From positions 62,001-126,000 of the forward strand of contig NZ_CP009253.1 in the NCBI RefSeq assembly GCF_001280225.1: a stretch of 64,000 bases of DNA, given 5' to 3'. The notes beneath the pieces are model-generated. The model had not been told where the DNA came from, made no database searches, and saw only the letters and a program-made list of their open reading frames with translations. The position numbers and the translations under genes are program-made. Numbering within the stretch: position 1 is the stretch's first letter; each line of letters starts with the position of its first letter. This document shows positions 31,683 to 42,037 of the stretch, piece after piece. The DNA is from Buchnera aphidicola (Aphis glycines). Lineage in GTDB: Bacteria; Pseudomonadota; Gammaproteobacteria; Enterobacterales; Enterobacteriaceae.

Positions 31683-31797
31683 TTTTGTAAAGTTAATATA
31701 ATTTAAATTAAATATTTAATATATATTATTAAAAAAGTAAGAGATTTTTTTATCTTTTATTATATTTTTTGAACTTTAATAATAAGAGTAATACACA

Positions 31798-32748
31798 ATG
31801 AATCAGTTAGAATTATTAAGACAATTTACAACAATTGTAGCAGATACAAGTGATATAGATTCTATTTGCAAATATAAACCGGAAGATGCAACTACAAATC
31901 CTTCTTTAATATTAAACGCAGTAAATTTACATAAAAATCAAAAATTTCTTAATCAAGCGGTGGAATATGCTAAAAAAAAAGGAGGATCACAACAAGAACA
32001 ATTACTAAATGCCAGCGATAAAATTTTAGTTGATCTCGGTGTGGAAATTTTAAAATATATACCAGGTTATATTTCTAGTGAAGTAGATGCTCGTTTGTCT
32101 TTTAATCAAGATAAGTGTATTTTAAAAGCAAAAAAAATAGTTCAAATGTACGAAAATCAAGGTGTTTCTAGACAACGAGTATTAATTAAACTAGCAGCTA
32201 CATGGGAATGCATAAAGGCAGCAGAAGAGTTAAAAAAAGATAATATTTTTTGTAATTTAACTCTTTTATTTTCCTTTGCTCAAGCACGCGCTTGCGCAGA
32301 ATCAAAAATATTTTTAATATCTCCTTTTGTTGGTCGTATTTATGATTGGTATGTAGATCAAAATTTAATATCAAATTTTTCTAGCAACGAAGATCCAGGA
32401 GTGATTTCTGTTCGAAAAATATATAATTTTTATAAAAAACATAATTATAAAACTATTATTATGGGGGCTAGTTTTCGCAATGTTAAACAAATCTTATTAT
32501 TATCTGGATGTGATCGATTAACTATTTCTCCTATATTATTGAAAGAGCTGGAATTAAGTAATGAAGTATTTGATAGAAAATTAATTCCACCTACTACTTT
32601 TACGAAACCACCTACAGCTCTTTCTGAAGAAGAATTTAGATGGGAACATAATCAAGATAAAATGGCTGTTCAAAAATTATCAGAAGGTATAAGAAACTTT
32701 GGGAAAGATCAAGTTCTTTTAGAGAAAATTATCTCAAAACTAATATAA
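31798..32748 (+). CDS. talA: Transaldolase A
   Basis: Transaldolase moves a dihydroxyacetone unit between sedoheptulose 7-phosphate and glyceraldehyde 3-phosphate in the pentose phosphate pathway. The 316 residues equal E. coli TalA. The Schiff-base lysine is Lys131 in [50 protein letters not shown] and [11 protein letters not shown] are conserved. Pairing with transketolase 52 bases downstream repeats the E. coli talA-tktB arrangement, which favours TalA over TalB. Confidence 0.96.
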   Translation: MNQLELLRQFTTIVADTSDIDSICKYKPEDATTNPSLILNAVNLHKNQKFLNQAVEYAKKKGGSQQEQLLNASDKILVDLGVEILKYIPGYISSEVDARLSFNQDKCILKAKKIVQMYENQGVSRQRVLIKLAATWECIKAAEELKKDNIFCNLTLLFSFAQARACAESKIFLISPFVGRIYDWYVDQNLISNFSSNEDPGVISVRKIYNFYKKHNYKTIIMGASFRNVKQILLLSGCDRLTISPILLKELELSNEVFDRKLIPPTTFTKPPTALSEEEFRWEHNQDKMAVQKLSEGIRNFGKDQVLLEKIISKLI

Positions 32749-32800
32749 ACATTAAATTAAAATATTAATTTTTTATAAAATTATAGCTTAGGAAAAATCT

Positions 32801-34798
32801 ATGTCTTTAGAAAGAGAGTTATCGAATGCAATTCGTATACTAAGTGTTGATGCAGTTCAAAATGCAAAATCGGGTCATCCAGGTATGCCCATGGGCATGG
32901 CTGATATCGCAGAAGTATTATGGAGGAATTTTTTAAAACATAACCCAAAAAATCCAAAATGGGATAATAGAGATCGATTTATTTTATCTAATGGCCATGG
33001 TTCAATGTTGCTCTATAGCTTATTACATCTTACTGGGTATGATGTATCAATAGAAGAAATTAAAAAATTTAGACAGTTTAATTCTAAAACTCCAGGTCAC
33101 CCTGAAATCAATGAAACTCCTGGTGTTGAAACTACTACTGGTCCATTAGGTCAAGGTTTAGCAAATGCTGTAGGTATGGCTATTGCAGAAAAAACATTAA
33201 GCGCTTATTTTAATCGTTTACACTTTGATATAGTAAATCACTATACTTGGGTGTTTGCGGGAGATGGGTGTTTAATGGAGGGAATTTCACATGAAGTTTG
33301 TTCTTTAGCAGGAACATTAAAATTAGGAAAATTAATTGTTTTTTATGATAGTAACGGTATTTCAATAGATGGAAAAGTATCAAATTGGTTTACAGATGAT
33401 ACAGTAATGCGTTTTAAGTCTTATAACTGGCATGTAATAGATAAAGTAAACGGGCATCATTCAAGTTCTATCAAAAAAAGTATTCAAGAAGCAATGTCTA
33501 TAAAAGACAAGCCTTCTATAATTATTTGTAATACTATTATTGGTTTTGGATCACCCAATAAATCAGGAACATCGGAATCTCATGGCGCTCCTCTTGGAGA
33601 ATCTGAAATTAATTTAACAAGAAAAAATTTAAAATGGAAATATCTACCTTTTGAAATTCCCCAAGAAATTTATAAAAAATGGGATTTTGTTAAACAAGGA
33701 TTCAAATTAGAACAAGAATGGAATAAAAAATTTTCTTTATATCAAGTAAAATATCCTGAGTTAGCTAAAGAATATTTGAGACGTTTTAGAAAAGATCTTC
33801 CTGAAAAATGGCATCAAAAAACTACTGATTATATTATCAAATTACAAAATAACCCTGAAAACATAGCAAGCCGAAGTGCTTCTCAAAACACTTTAGAAAA
33901 ATTTGTAAAATTACTACCTGAGTTGATAGGTGGTTCAGCGGATCTATCACCTAGTAATTTAACCATCTGTTCATCTTCTAGTTCAATAGCAGAGAATTCA
34001 TCTGGTAATTATATTCATTACGGTGTTCGTGAATTTGGAATGACAGCCATTGCTAATGGTATTTCACATCATGGCGGATTTATTCCATATACTTCAACAT
34101 TTTTAATGTTTGTTGAATATGCAAGAAATGCTGTTCGTATGGCTGCTTTAATGAATACTAAACATATTTTTATATATACTCATGATTCTATTGGACTAGG
34201 TGAAGATGGTCCTACTCACCAACCAATAGAACAGTTAGCTAATTTAAGAATGACTCCTAATATAGACGTATGGCGACCTTGTGATCAGGTAGAAACTGCT
34301 ACAGCATGGAAATTTGCAATTGAAAAAAAACAAGGTCCAACAGCGTTAATTTTATCGCGTCAGAATTTATCTCAAATTGACAGAAATAATGAGCAATTAA
34401 ATAGCATTTCGCGCGGAGCATATATATTATATGAATCTAAAAAAACTATTGATATTATTTTTATATCAACTGGTTCAGAAGTTTACATTACTTTACTTGC
34501 TGCAAAAAAAATTATGTCTTTAGGTTATTCTGTTCGTGTCATTTCTATGCCTTCTAATAACGTTTTTGACAGACAAGAAAATGAGTATAAAGAATATATA
34601 CTTCCTTCTTATGTGACTAAAAGAATCGCAATAGAGGCAAGTATAAAAGATTTTTGGTATAAATATGTAGGAATAAACGGTTTAATTATTGGCATGAAAA
34701 CCTTTGGAAAATCAGCTCCAGCCGATATTTTATTTAAAAATTTTGGTTTTACTATAGAAAACATAGTCAACAAATCAAAAAATTTTTTACAATATTAA
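32801..34798 (+). CDS. tktB: Transketolase
   Basis: Transketolase transfers two-carbon units using thiamine diphosphate and connects glycolysis with pentose phosphates and erythrose 4-phosphate for aromatic synthesis. The 665 residues match E. coli TktB (667). The ThDP motif begins [12 protein letters not shown] and ends near [15 protein letters not shown], the catalytic-site loop [19 protein letters not shown] and the C-terminal regulatory fold are present. The symbol follows position beside talA, as tktA and tktB are hard to tell apart by sequence. A GC-rich terminator follows. Confidence 0.95.
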   Translation: MSLERELSNAIRILSVDAVQNAKSGHPGMPMGMADIAEVLWRNFLKHNPKNPKWDNRDRFILSNGHGSMLLYSLLHLTGYDVSIEEIKKFRQFNSKTPGHPEINETPGVETTTGPLGQGLANAVGMAIAEKTLSAYFNRLHFDIVNHYTWVFAGDGCLMEGISHEVCSLAGTLKLGKLIVFYDSNGISIDGKVSNWFTDDTVMRFKSYNWHVIDKVNGHHSSSIKKSIQEAMSIKDKPSIIICNTIIGFGSPNKSGTSESHGAPLGESEINLTRKNLKWKYLPFEIPQEIYKKWDFVKQGFKLEQEWNKKFSLYQVKYPELAKEYLRRFRKDLPEKWHQKTTDYIIKLQNNPENIASRSASQNTLEKFVKLLPELIGGSADLSPSNLTICSSSSSIAENSSGNYIHYGVREFGMTAIANGISHHGGFIPYTSTFLMFVEYARNAVRMAALMNTKHIFIYTHDSIGLGEDGPTHQPIEQLANLRMTPNIDVWRPCDQVETATAWKFAIEKKQGPTALILSRQNLSQIDRNNEQLNSISRGAYILYESKKTIDIIFISTGSEVYITLLAAKKIMSLGYSVRVISMPSNNVFDRQENEYKEYILPSYVTKRIAIEASIKDFWYKYVGINGLIIGMKTFGKSAPADILFKNFGFTIENIVNKSKNFLQY

Positions 34799-34824
34799 TT
34801 TTAATTTATCATAATTAGCTATTA

Positions 34825-34843
34825 GGGGCTTTGGCCCCATTTT
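34825..34843 (+). terminator. Rho-independent terminator after tktB
   Basis: GGGGC (34825-34829) and GCCCC (34834-34838) form a GC-rich 5-bp stem with a 4-base loop, followed by ATTTT. It lies 27 bases after the tktB stop. Such GC content is rare in this genome, so selection is likely. Confidence 0.7.
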
Positions 34844-34895
34844 AGTAATTTGTTTAATACTTAAAAAATTATAAAAAACATTTAACGAGAAAAAT

Positions 34896-36023
34896 ATGAT
34901 TTGCTCAGTCACTGAATTGTCAAAAAAATTAATTCAAATTCCATCTATTAGTCCAAAAGATTTAGGTTGCCAAGATATCATAATGAATTTCTTATCTAAA
35001 CTTGGATTTAGCATAAAAGAAATCAATGTTAATGACACAAAAAATTTTTGGGCTACTAGAGGATTAGGTAAAACTTTGACATTTGCAGGTCATACAGATG
35101 TAGTTTCACCTGGAGAATATAACCATTGGAATAATAATCCATTTGATCCTATAGTGAAAAATGGTATTTTATTTGGAAGAGGCGCATCAGATATGAAGGG
35201 TGCTTTAGCTGCTATGCTAATAGCATCGAAAAGATTTATAAAAAAACACTCGAATCATAAAGGAAGATTATCTTTTTTAATTACTTCAGATGAAGAATCT
35301 TCTGCTATTGATGGAACAAAAAAAATAGTAGATTATTTAATTTCTCAAAAAGAGGTAATTGACTATTGTATAATCGGCGAACCAACTAGCATCAATAAAA
35401 TTGGTGATTGTATAAAGAATGGACGACGTGGTTCTTTAACAGCTAAGTTAAAAATTTTAGGTATCCAAGGTCATATTGCATATCCTCATTTAGCAGACAA
35501 TCCAATTCACAGGGGATTACCTATTATTTTAAGATTATTATCTATGCCATTAGATCAAGGTAATACTTTTTTTTCACCAACTAGCATAAATGTTTCGAAT
35601 ATTCGTGCAGGTAATGGAAATAGTAACATAATTCCGGATTCTTTATTGACACAATTTAATTTTCGTTTTAGCAATGAAATATCTGAAGATCAAATTAAAT
35701 TAAAATTTATAAAAATATTAGAAACAAATAATGTGAATTATTCCATAAAATGGTATTTATCTGGACTGCCTTTTATTACAAAAAAAAGATTTTTAACTAA
35801 TATCGTCATGAAATCTATTTTAAGCATTACTAAGCATAAACCAGTTTTATCTACAGATGGTGGAACTTCAGATGGACGTTTTATAACAAAACTTAATCCT
35901 GAAATAATAGAATTAGGGTTAACTAATAATACTATTCATAAAGTTAATGAATGCGTCAAAATATCTGATTTACAAACATTAGCTTTAATTTATGAAGATA
36001 TTATGAAAAAGTTGTTTATATAA
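34896..36023 (+). CDS. dapE: Succinyl-diaminopimelate desuccinylase
   Basis: DapE releases succinate from N-succinyl-LL-diaminopimelate in the lysine and peptidoglycan pathway. The 375 residues equal E. coli DapE. The di-zinc site is complete: His in FAGHTDVV, bridging Asp in GRGASDMKG, the catalytic Glu pair in TSDEESSA, Glu in IIGEPT and the late His in NNTIHKVNE. It stands between two hairpins, so it is probably transcribed alone. It acts in the same pathway as dapA on the opposite strand. Confidence 0.97.
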   Translation: MICSVTELSKKLIQIPSISPKDLGCQDIIMNFLSKLGFSIKEINVNDTKNFWATRGLGKTLTFAGHTDVVSPGEYNHWNNNPFDPIVKNGILFGRGASDMKGALAAMLIASKRFIKKHSNHKGRLSFLITSDEESSAIDGTKKIVDYLISQKEVIDYCIIGEPTSINKIGDCIKNGRRGSLTAKLKILGIQGHIAYPHLADNPIHRGLPIILRLLSMPLDQGNTFFSPTSINVSNIRAGNGNSNIIPDSLLTQFNFRFSNEISEDQIKLKFIKILETNNVNYSIKWYLSGLPFITKKRFLTNIVMKSILSITKHKPVLSTDGGTSDGRFITKLNPEIIELGLTNNTIHKVNECVKISDLQTLALIYEDIMKKLFI

Positions 36024-36063
36024 CAAAGCATAAAAATTAAAAAACTTATTTAATTATAAACGA

Positions 36064-36091
36064 TGCAGAATATCTATTGAGATAATCTGCA
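36064..36091. terminator. Interrupted hairpin between convergent dapE and bamC remnant
   Basis: A stem of about 11 bp (36064-36075 with 36080-36091, one A-A mismatch in the middle) encloses the loop ATTG. It lies between convergent genes and can form on either strand. No U tract follows, so it may act in 3' end stability rather than termination. Confidence 0.45.
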
Positions 36092-36147
36092 CGTATACTC
36101 TAAATGTACAAATAAAATTTGTTATATGTTTATTGTTTTTAATTAAT

Positions 36148-36414
36148 TTATACAGGGGGCAAAATATCAATTTTTTTTCTTGTTAAATCTTGTTCTGTAT
36201 AAGGTATTGTATATTCTTCATCTTCATGAGGAAAATTTATTTCTTTAGGAATAATTAACTTATTAATTTTATTTTGATTATTGTCGTTAGTACAATGTCT
36301 AGGATGGTTTTGCAAAATGTTTAAGTTGCAAGAAGTCAATGAAAGCGAAATAAAAATTTCTAAAATAATAATTTTTTTTTTAAAAAAAAGTTTATTTTTA
36401 TTAAAAGTTAGCAT
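36148..36414 (-). CDS. bamC: Minimal BamC-like lipoprotein (N-terminal segment only)
   Basis: This 88-residue protein has a hydrophobic signal segment and a lipobox LTSC with lipidated Cys29 followed by Asn, suggesting an outer-membrane lipoprotein. After it, [20 protein letters not shown] and KKIDILPPV line up with the E. coli BamC segment [21 protein letters not shown]...KALDIRPPA. E. coli BamC is 344 residues with two helix-grip domains; both are missing here. The part kept is the extended stretch that lies along BamD in the Bam complex. It overlaps the end of dapA by 14 bases, matching the E. coli dapA-bamC operon. I infer a BamD-binding role; a decaying relic is the alternative. Confidence 0.75.
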   Translation of the reverse strand: MLTFNKNKLFFKKKIIILEIFISLSLTSCNLNILQNHPRHCTNDNNQNKINKLIIPKEINFPHEDEEYTIPYTEQDLTRKKIDILPPV

Positions 36415-37276
36415 ATTGAAGAGCTTTTTCCAGTTGAACTTTTCCGACAGATGAAATTGGAGTCATTGGTAATCGAAGTGTATCATTTTTTATTAAACCC
36501 ATTTTTTTAGCAAGCCATTTAATTGGAATTGGATTTGGCTCTATAAATAATGCTTCATGTAATAAAGATAAGCGTTCATTTATAGATCGAGCATTTTTAA
36601 AATCACCCTTTAATGCATATGAACACATTTTTGTCATTTCTTTTGCAGCAATATTTGCTGTAACTGATATGACGCCTTGACCACCTAATTGTATGAAATC
36701 TAATGCTGTTGCATCATCACCGCTAATTAGTAAAAAATTATTTTTTACTATTTTTTTTATTTGATTAATTCTTGATAAATCTCCACTTGCTTCTTTTATT
36801 CCAATGATGTTTTTAAATTGAGACAAACGAGAAATTGTTACAGGCAATAAGTCACATCCTGTACGACTAGGAACATTATATAAAATTTGCGGTAATTCTG
36901 TATTTTCTGAAATTGCTTTGAAATGCTGATATAATCCTTCTTGAGTAGGTTTATTATAATATGGAGTTACAGTAAGACAAGCTGCAATTCCAGATGTTTC
37001 AAATCTTTTAGTTAAGGATATTGCTTCGGTTGTAGCATTTGCACCTGTACCTGCAATAATAGGAATCCTTTTATTTGCAATTTCTAATGTTGACATGACA
37101 ACTTTAATATGTTCTTCTTGACTTAAAGTAGCTGATTCTCCAGTTGTTCCAATAGAAACAATTGCTTTAGTTTTATTTAAAACATGGTAATCAATTAAAT
37201 TTTTTAAACTAGAATGACAAATTCCGCCTGATTTATTCATTGGTGTAATTAGAGCTACGATACTTCCTGTGAACAT
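36401..37276 (-). CDS. dapA: 4-hydroxy-tetrahydrodipicolinate synthase
   Basis: DapA condenses pyruvate and aspartate semialdehyde, the first committed step to lysine and diaminopimelate. I chose the ATG at 37276, giving 291 residues starting [13 protein letters not shown], because E. coli DapA (292) starts [13 protein letters not shown] and a GAAGGA ribosome site sits about 8 bases upstream. An upstream in-frame ATG at 37306 would add ten residues. The Schiff-base lysine lies in [11 protein letters not shown], and [10 protein letters not shown] and YNVPSRTG carry other active-site residues. It overlaps the bamC-like gene. Confidence 0.96.
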   Translation of the reverse strand: MFTGSIVALITPMNKSGGICHSSLKNLIDYHVLNKTKAIVSIGTTGESATLSQEEHIKVVMSTLEIANKRIPIIAGTGANATTEAISLTKRFETSGIAACLTVTPYYNKPTQEGLYQHFKAISENTELPQILYNVPSRTGCDLLPVTISRLSQFKNIIGIKEASGDLSRINQIKKIVKNNFLLISGDDATALDFIQLGGQGVISVTANIAAKEMTKMCSYALKGDFKNARSINERLSLLHEALFIEPNPIPIKWLAKKMGLIKNDTLRLPMTPISSVGKVQLEKALQYANF

Positions 37277-37758
37277 TATTTTTTTCCTTCGTAAAAAATA
37301 TTTCATTGTATATTTATTTAATATTGAATACGAATTAGATAAAATTATACATATGCGTTTATTATGATTTTAATTAATTTAATTGTTTGATTAGTATAAC
37401 TTTAAATATAAATTGTATTTTTAATAGATGTTAAACATGACTTTTACACATTTAATTGGTATTTAAATATTTCAGTTAGTGTTGAAAATTTCTATAAATA
37501 ATGTTTTAATAAAAATAAATTTTACTTTCAAAGATAACTTGATTTTATCAATATAAAATATAAATATAAAAATTATAAAAAATTATCATAATATTTAAAA
37601 TTATTGCTTTTATTTTTAATTATTAATTAGATAGTGCTAAATCTGACTGTCTAATTTGTTTAAAGAATAAGAAAAAATATATTTTTCAATAATAACGTTG
37701 TTATTTTACTAAATATATAATGTTATTATCAAAAATTATTGTTCATTAAATATGCCAA
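37277..37758. other. Long intergenic region upstream of dapA, with an inverted repeat
   Basis: About 480 AT-rich bases separate aroC from dapA, both on the minus strand. No coding frame is recognisable. The only clear structure is an 11-bp inverted repeat at 37625-37656. Promoters of dapA should lie here. The gap probably marks deleted ancestral genes. Confidence 0.55.
37625..37656. repeat. 11-bp inverted repeat between aroC and dapA
   Basis: AATTAGATAGT (37625-37635) and ACTGTCTAATT (37646-37656) pair over 11 positions around a 10-base loop. One pair is a U-G wobble on the plus-strand RNA but an A-C mismatch on the minus-strand RNA. It lies about 100 bases beyond the aroC stop. It could be an aroC terminator, an operator-like site or an unannotated plus-strand element. 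Confidence 0.4.
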
Positions 37759-38823
37759 TTATTTTTTATCACACTGCGCTCTAAATCTTAATATATGATC
37801 CATAACCACAATTGCAACCATAGCTTCTGTGATTGGAACAGCTCGGATACCAACACATGGATCATGCCGACCTTTTACTACTATTTCTGTTTTTTCATTA
37901 TGTATATTAATTGTTTGTGCGGGTATTCGTATACTTGAAGTAGGTTTGAACGCTGCTTTTAATATAATTTTTTCACCATTGCTAATCCCTCCTAATATTC
38001 CTCCTGAATGATTACTTCTAAAACCATCTTGAGTAATTTCATCTCGATTTTGGCTGCCTCTTTGTTTGACAACTAAAAAACCATCTCCAATCTCTACTCC
38101 TTTAACTGCATTAATACTCATCAATGCATGCGCTAAGTCTGCATCTATTCGGTCAAAGACTGGTTCTCCAATGCCTATGGGAACATTTTCAGCGATAATT
38201 GTTATTTCAGCTCCAATTGAATCGCCTGCTTTTTTTAATTCCTTAACTAATTTTTTTATATTTTCTATTTTTTTCGAATTAGAACAAAAAAACGGATTAT
38301 TATTTATTTCTTCCCATGATTCGAATGGACATTGAATATCACCTATTGCTGATAAATATCCTCGAATTATTATTCCATGTTGACTTTTAAGATATTTTTT
38401 TGCAATAGCTCCTGCTGCGACTCTCATAACAGTTTCTCGTGCTGATGCTCTTCCTCCTCCTCGATAATCTCTAATACCATATTTTTTTTCATAAGTATAA
38501 TCAGCATGTCCTGGTCTGAATAAATTTTTTATATCCTGGTAATCTTGAGATCTTTGGTCAGTGTTATAAACAAGTAGACCAATACTTGTTCCTGTGGTTA
38601 TACCATTAAACACTCCAGAAAGTATTTGAACTTGATCTGATTCAGATCTTTGGGTAGTGTATCTAGAAGAACCAGGTTTTCTTCGATTTAAATCATGTTG
38701 TAAGTCATGAAGAGATAATTCTAAACCTGGTGGTACACCATCAACTACACACCCTAATGCTTTACCATGTGATTCACCAAAAGTTGTGACACAGAATATT
38801 TTTCCAATTGTATTTCCAGCCAT
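37759..38823 (-). CDS. aroC: Chorismate synthase
   Basis: AroC makes chorismate from 5-enolpyruvylshikimate 3-phosphate, the branch point to aromatic amino acids, and needs reduced flavin. The 354 residues match E. coli (361). The signatures [18 protein letters not shown], the RPGHADYTY motif and [14 protein letters not shown] are intact, as is the late [13 protein letters not shown]. An AGAAG site precedes the ATG. It supports amino-acid provisioning of the host. Confidence 0.97.
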   Translation of the reverse strand: MAGNTIGKIFCVTTFGESHGKALGCVVDGVPPGLELSLHDLQHDLNRRKPGSSRYTTQRSESDQVQILSGVFNGITTGTSIGLLVYNTDQRSQDYQDIKNLFRPGHADYTYEKKYGIRDYRGGGRASARETVMRVAAGAIAKKYLKSQHGIIIRGYLSAIGDIQCPFESWEEINNNPFFCSNSKKIENIKKLVKELKKAGDSIGAEITIIAENVPIGIGEPVFDRIDADLAHALMSINAVKGVEIGDGFLVVKQRGSQNRDEITQDGFRSNHSGGILGGISNGEKIILKAAFKPTSSIRIPAQTINIHNEKTEIVVKGRHDPCVGIRAVPITEAMVAIVVMDHILRFRAQCDKK

Positions 38824-39034
38824 ATTTTTCTTCTTTTAATTGTTTATACACAAATTTTTACACTATAAATAATTGAGATTTAAATGATATCATTGTAGAA
38901 AACATTTTTATTGGGTAATGCAATGATAAAATTTTTATTTGTTGTTTTTATAAAAACTAAATTATATAATTAAAAAAATATTTCTTAAAACAATAATTTT
39001 AAATAATGTAAATTTATTTTAGCTTTGGTAATAA

Positions 39035-39577
39035 ATGATTATGAACAAAAATCGAGACTATACTAATAATAGAAATATTTTATTTCGTCAACATACAAAT
39101 GATATACAAGAAATCATACAAGATACGATATTTCATTCAAGAGTTAATAAAGTAGTTCATCAAAACATAACATTAAAAAGAAAATTTTACGAAGAAGAAG
39201 CTAATAGCCATTATTTTTCTTGCCTTCAAAATGAAAAAAATTTTTTTGAAGAAAATCCAGTTTCTTATATACGTAATAAAAATTCAAATAATATCTTAAA
39301 AAAATTAAAAAAAGGAAAATATTTTCCAGATATCTCTCTTGATTTGCATGGGTTAACACAATATCAAGCGCAAAAAAAACTAGGTCAACTAATTACAATT
39401 TGTCAAAAAGAAAAAATTTTTTGCGCACATATTATACACGGATATGGAAAAAATATTTTAAAAAAGCAGATACCTTTTTGGTTGTCTCAGCATCCTGATA
39501 TAGTTGCATTTCACCAAGCTCCTAGAATTTTTGGAAGTGATGCTGCTATTATAGCGATTATTGAAGTTTCCAATTAA
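39035..39577 (+). CDS. smrB: Ribosome rescue factor SmrB, Smr-domain endonuclease
   Basis: SmrB cleaves mRNA between collided ribosomes in E. coli. This 180-residue protein (E. coli 183) has a variable N-terminus and a C-terminal Smr domain starting SLDLHGLTQYQAQ (DLHGL at 103-107), with HIIHGYGKNILKKQIPFWL and the ending AIIAIIEV. The catalytic DxH and HGxG motifs are both present. A second ATG two codons downstream is an alternative start; neither has a clear ribosome site. In E. coli it is also near aroC, with prmB between them, which is absent here. Confidence 0.93.
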   Translation: MIMNKNRDYTNNRNILFRQHTNDIQEIIQDTIFHSRVNKVVHQNITLKRKFYEEEANSHYFSCLQNEKNFFEENPVSYIRNKNSNNILKKLKKGKYFPDISLDLHGLTQYQAQKKLGQLITICQKEKIFCAHIIHGYGKNILKKQIPFWLSQHPDIVAFHQAPRIFGSDAAIIAIIEVSN

Positions 39578-39728
39578 AAATCAAATAAATACAGAATACT
39601 TTTTAGAATATATTTATATTTTAAAATAGCATAAAAATTGAGTTAATTGTATTTTAAAATTTTAAAGGATTCTATTTTTTAACAATTTAATAATACAACG
39701 ATATTTATTTAAACAAAATAATTTTTTT

Positions 39729-39755
39729 AAAACCCTTATTTATTTGGGTTTTTTT
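39729..39755 (+). terminator. Rho-independent terminator-like hairpin upstream of hisG
   Basis: AAAACCC (39729-39735) and GGGTTTT (39746-39752) form a 7-bp stem with a 10-base loop followed by T residues. It sits about 150 bases after smrB and 63 bases before hisG. It occupies the place of the his attenuator terminator, but no histidine-rich leader frame is visible before it, so it may simply end smrB. Confidence 0.65.
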
Positions 39756-39818
39756 GTTTTATAGTAAGTGTAATTTTGTAAAGTTACTTGTAAAAACAAA
39801 ATATTGCAGGATTAAAAA

Positions 39819-40718
39819 ATGTTGAATAATAATCGCATACGTATAGCTATGCAAAAAACTGGTCGTTTAAGTAGTGAGTCTATAAATTTATTAACTTTAT
39901 GTGGAATTAAAATTAATTTAAAACAGAAAAAATTAATCGCGTTTGCGCAAAATATGCCCATTGATGTGATGTTGGTACGTGATGATGATATTCCAGGTTT
40001 AGTAATAGATGGAGTGGTAGATTTAGGAATAGTCGGAGAAAACGTTTTAGAAGAAGAGTTGTTAAATCGCAAATCGCAAAATTTAGATAGCTCCTATATT
40101 ACTTTAAGACGTCTCGATTTTGGTATTTGTAGGCTATCTCTTGCTATTCCTATCAATACTGATTACATTGGAATTAAATCTATAAACAATTTTAGAATAG
40201 CTACTTCATATCCTCATTTGTTAAAAAAATACCTAGATCAAAAAAATATCAATTTTAAATCTTGTATGTTAAATGGTTCCGTAGAAGTGGCACCAAGAGC
40301 GGGATTAGCTGATGCTATTTGTGACGTAGTTTCAACAGGAGCTACTTTAGACGAAAATGGACTACGTGAAGTGCAAGTAATCTTTCGATCATATGCATGT
40401 CTGATTTGTAAAACAGGAAGCATTAGTGCTATTAAAAAAGAAGTTATTAATAAATTAATGACTCGTATTAAAGGTGTAATTCAAGCACGAGAATCTAAAT
40501 ATATTATGTTGCATGCTCCTATTAATAAACTTGATAAAGTAATATCGTTATTACGTGGCGCAGAAAAACCAACAATTTTAAAATTAGCTGGCGATAAGCA
40601 TCGAGTAGCTATGCATATGGTGAGTAGTGAAACATTATTTTGGGAAACAATGGAAAAATTAAAAGATTTAGGAGCTAGTTCAATTTTAGTTTTACCTATT
40701 GAAAAAATGATGGAGTAA
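39819..40718 (+). CDS. hisG: ATP phosphoribosyltransferase
   Basis: HisG joins ATP and PRPP in the first, feedback-controlled step of histidine synthesis. The 299 residues match the long hexameric form of E. coli (299), which includes a C-terminal histidine-sensing domain. [12 protein letters not shown], the [12 protein letters not shown] region, and [23 protein letters not shown] are conserved. It is the first of eight his genes in E. coli order. Confidence 0.97.
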   Translation: MLNNNRIRIAMQKTGRLSSESINLLTLCGIKINLKQKKLIAFAQNMPIDVMLVRDDDIPGLVIDGVVDLGIVGENVLEEELLNRKSQNLDSSYITLRRLDFGICRLSLAIPINTDYIGIKSINNFRIATSYPHLLKKYLDQKNINFKSCMLNGSVEVAPRAGLADAICDVVSTGATLDENGLREVQVIFRSYACLICKTGSISAIKKEVINKLMTRIKGVIQARESKYIMLHAPINKLDKVISLLRGAEKPTILKLAGDKHRVAMHMVSSETLFWETMEKLKDLGASSILVLPIEKMME

Positions 40719-40723
40719 ATCTT

Positions 40724-42037
40724 ATGAATTATTTTAATACAATTTTTAATTGGAATGAGTTAAATTCTAATGCTCAAAAAAAAATTTTATCAAGACCTAT
40801 TCATCTGGAAAATAAAATTATTAAAAAAAAAGTAAAAGAAATCATTAAAAACGTTCAACTTTTAGGAGATCAATCTGTAAGAGATTATACTAATATATTT
40901 GATAAGCATTTATTAAATACATTTCAATTGTCTCAACAACATATATCATCTGCTTTAAAAAAAATTAATTCTATATTAAAACAAGCAATTTCTGTTGCAA
41001 AAAAAAACATTAAATTATTTCATGAAGCACAAATTATACCTGAAATAGATATTGAAACGCAATCTGGAATACGCTGTCAGCAAATATTTCTACCTTTGAA
41101 TTCTATCGGAATTTATATTCCTAATGGAATAGCTCCTTTGTTATCTACTGTTTTAATGTTAGGTATACCTGCTAAAATTGCGGGTTGTAAAAAGGTTATA
41201 TTATGTTCACCTCCTCCAATTAGTAATGAGATCATTTATAGTGCACATATTTGTGGTATTAATCAAATATTCCAAATAGGTGGTGCTCAAGCTATTGCGG
41301 CTATGGCTTTTGGAACTGATAGTGTCCCTAAAGTAGATAAAATTTTTGGACCAGGAAATTCTTATGTTACAGAAGCAAAACTACAAGTTAGTTCTATGTT
41401 AAATGGCCCAGAAATAGATATGTTAGCTGGACCTTCTGAATTGTTAATCATCGCTGATCAAACTTCTAATCCAGATTTTATTGCTGCTGATTTATTATCT
41501 CAAGCAGAACATGGGGTATCTTCACAAGTAATTTTATTGACTTCTTGTATCACACTAGCAAAAAATGTTGTCTTATCTATTAATAAACAATTAAAAAATT
41601 TTTCTAGGTCATCAGAAATATATATTTCTTTAAAAAATAGTGCAATAATTTTAACGAAAAATTTGCTTGAATCCATTAGTATATGTAATACATATGCACC
41701 AGAACATTTAATTATTCATACAAAAAACCCAAGATCATTACTTCGGAATATATCTAATGCTAGTTCGATTTTTTTAGGTCCTTGGTCTCCTGAATCTGCA
41801 GGCGATTATGCTTCTGGAACTAATCACGTTTTGCCAACGTATGGGAAATCTATTTCAAAATCTGCTTTAGGATTATCTGATTTCCAAAAACGTATATTAG
41901 TACAAGAATTAACATCTCAAGGATTTTTAAATTTATCTAATACTCTTACAACTTTATCTAAAGTAGAGAGATTAGAAGCTCATGATAATGCTGTAAAAAT
42001 TCGCGTTAATTTCCTTAAGGATAAATATGAAAGATAA
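40724..42037 (+). CDS. hisD: Histidinol dehydrogenase
   Basis: HisD oxidises histidinol to histidine in two NAD-dependent steps, the last reactions of the pathway. The 437 residues match E. coli (434). The family signature runs from IDMLAGPSELLIIAD to DLLSQAEHGVSSQVI. The zinc and catalytic residues appear in PEHLIIHT, GPWSPESAGDYASGTNHVLPT. It follows hisG by 5 bases and overlaps hisC by 11. Confidence 0.97.
   Translation: MNYFNTIFNWNELNSNAQKKILSRPIHLENKIIKKKVKEIIKNVQLLGDQSVRDYTNIFDKHLLNTFQLSQQHISSALKKINSILKQAISVAKKNIKLFHEAQIIPEIDIETQSGIRCQQIFLPLNSIGIYIPNGIAPLLSTVLMLGIPAKIAGCKKVILCSPPPISNEIIYSAHICGINQIFQIGGAQAIAAMAFGTDSVPKVDKIFGPGNSYVTEAKLQVSSMLNGPEIDMLAGPSELLIIADQTSNPDFIAADLLSQAEHGVSSQVILLTSCITLAKNVVLSINKQLKNFSRSSEIYISLKNSAIILTKNLLESISICNTYAPEHLIIHTKNPRSLLRNISNASSIFLGPWSPESAGDYASGTNHVLPTYGKSISKSALGLSDFQKRILVQELTSQGFLNLSNTLTTLSKVERLEAHDNAVKIRVNFLKDKYER

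Noticed and set aside
31730..31770. Weak AT hairpin between fabB and talA
   Set aside because: The pairing is short and irregular and is expected by chance in such AT-rich sequence.
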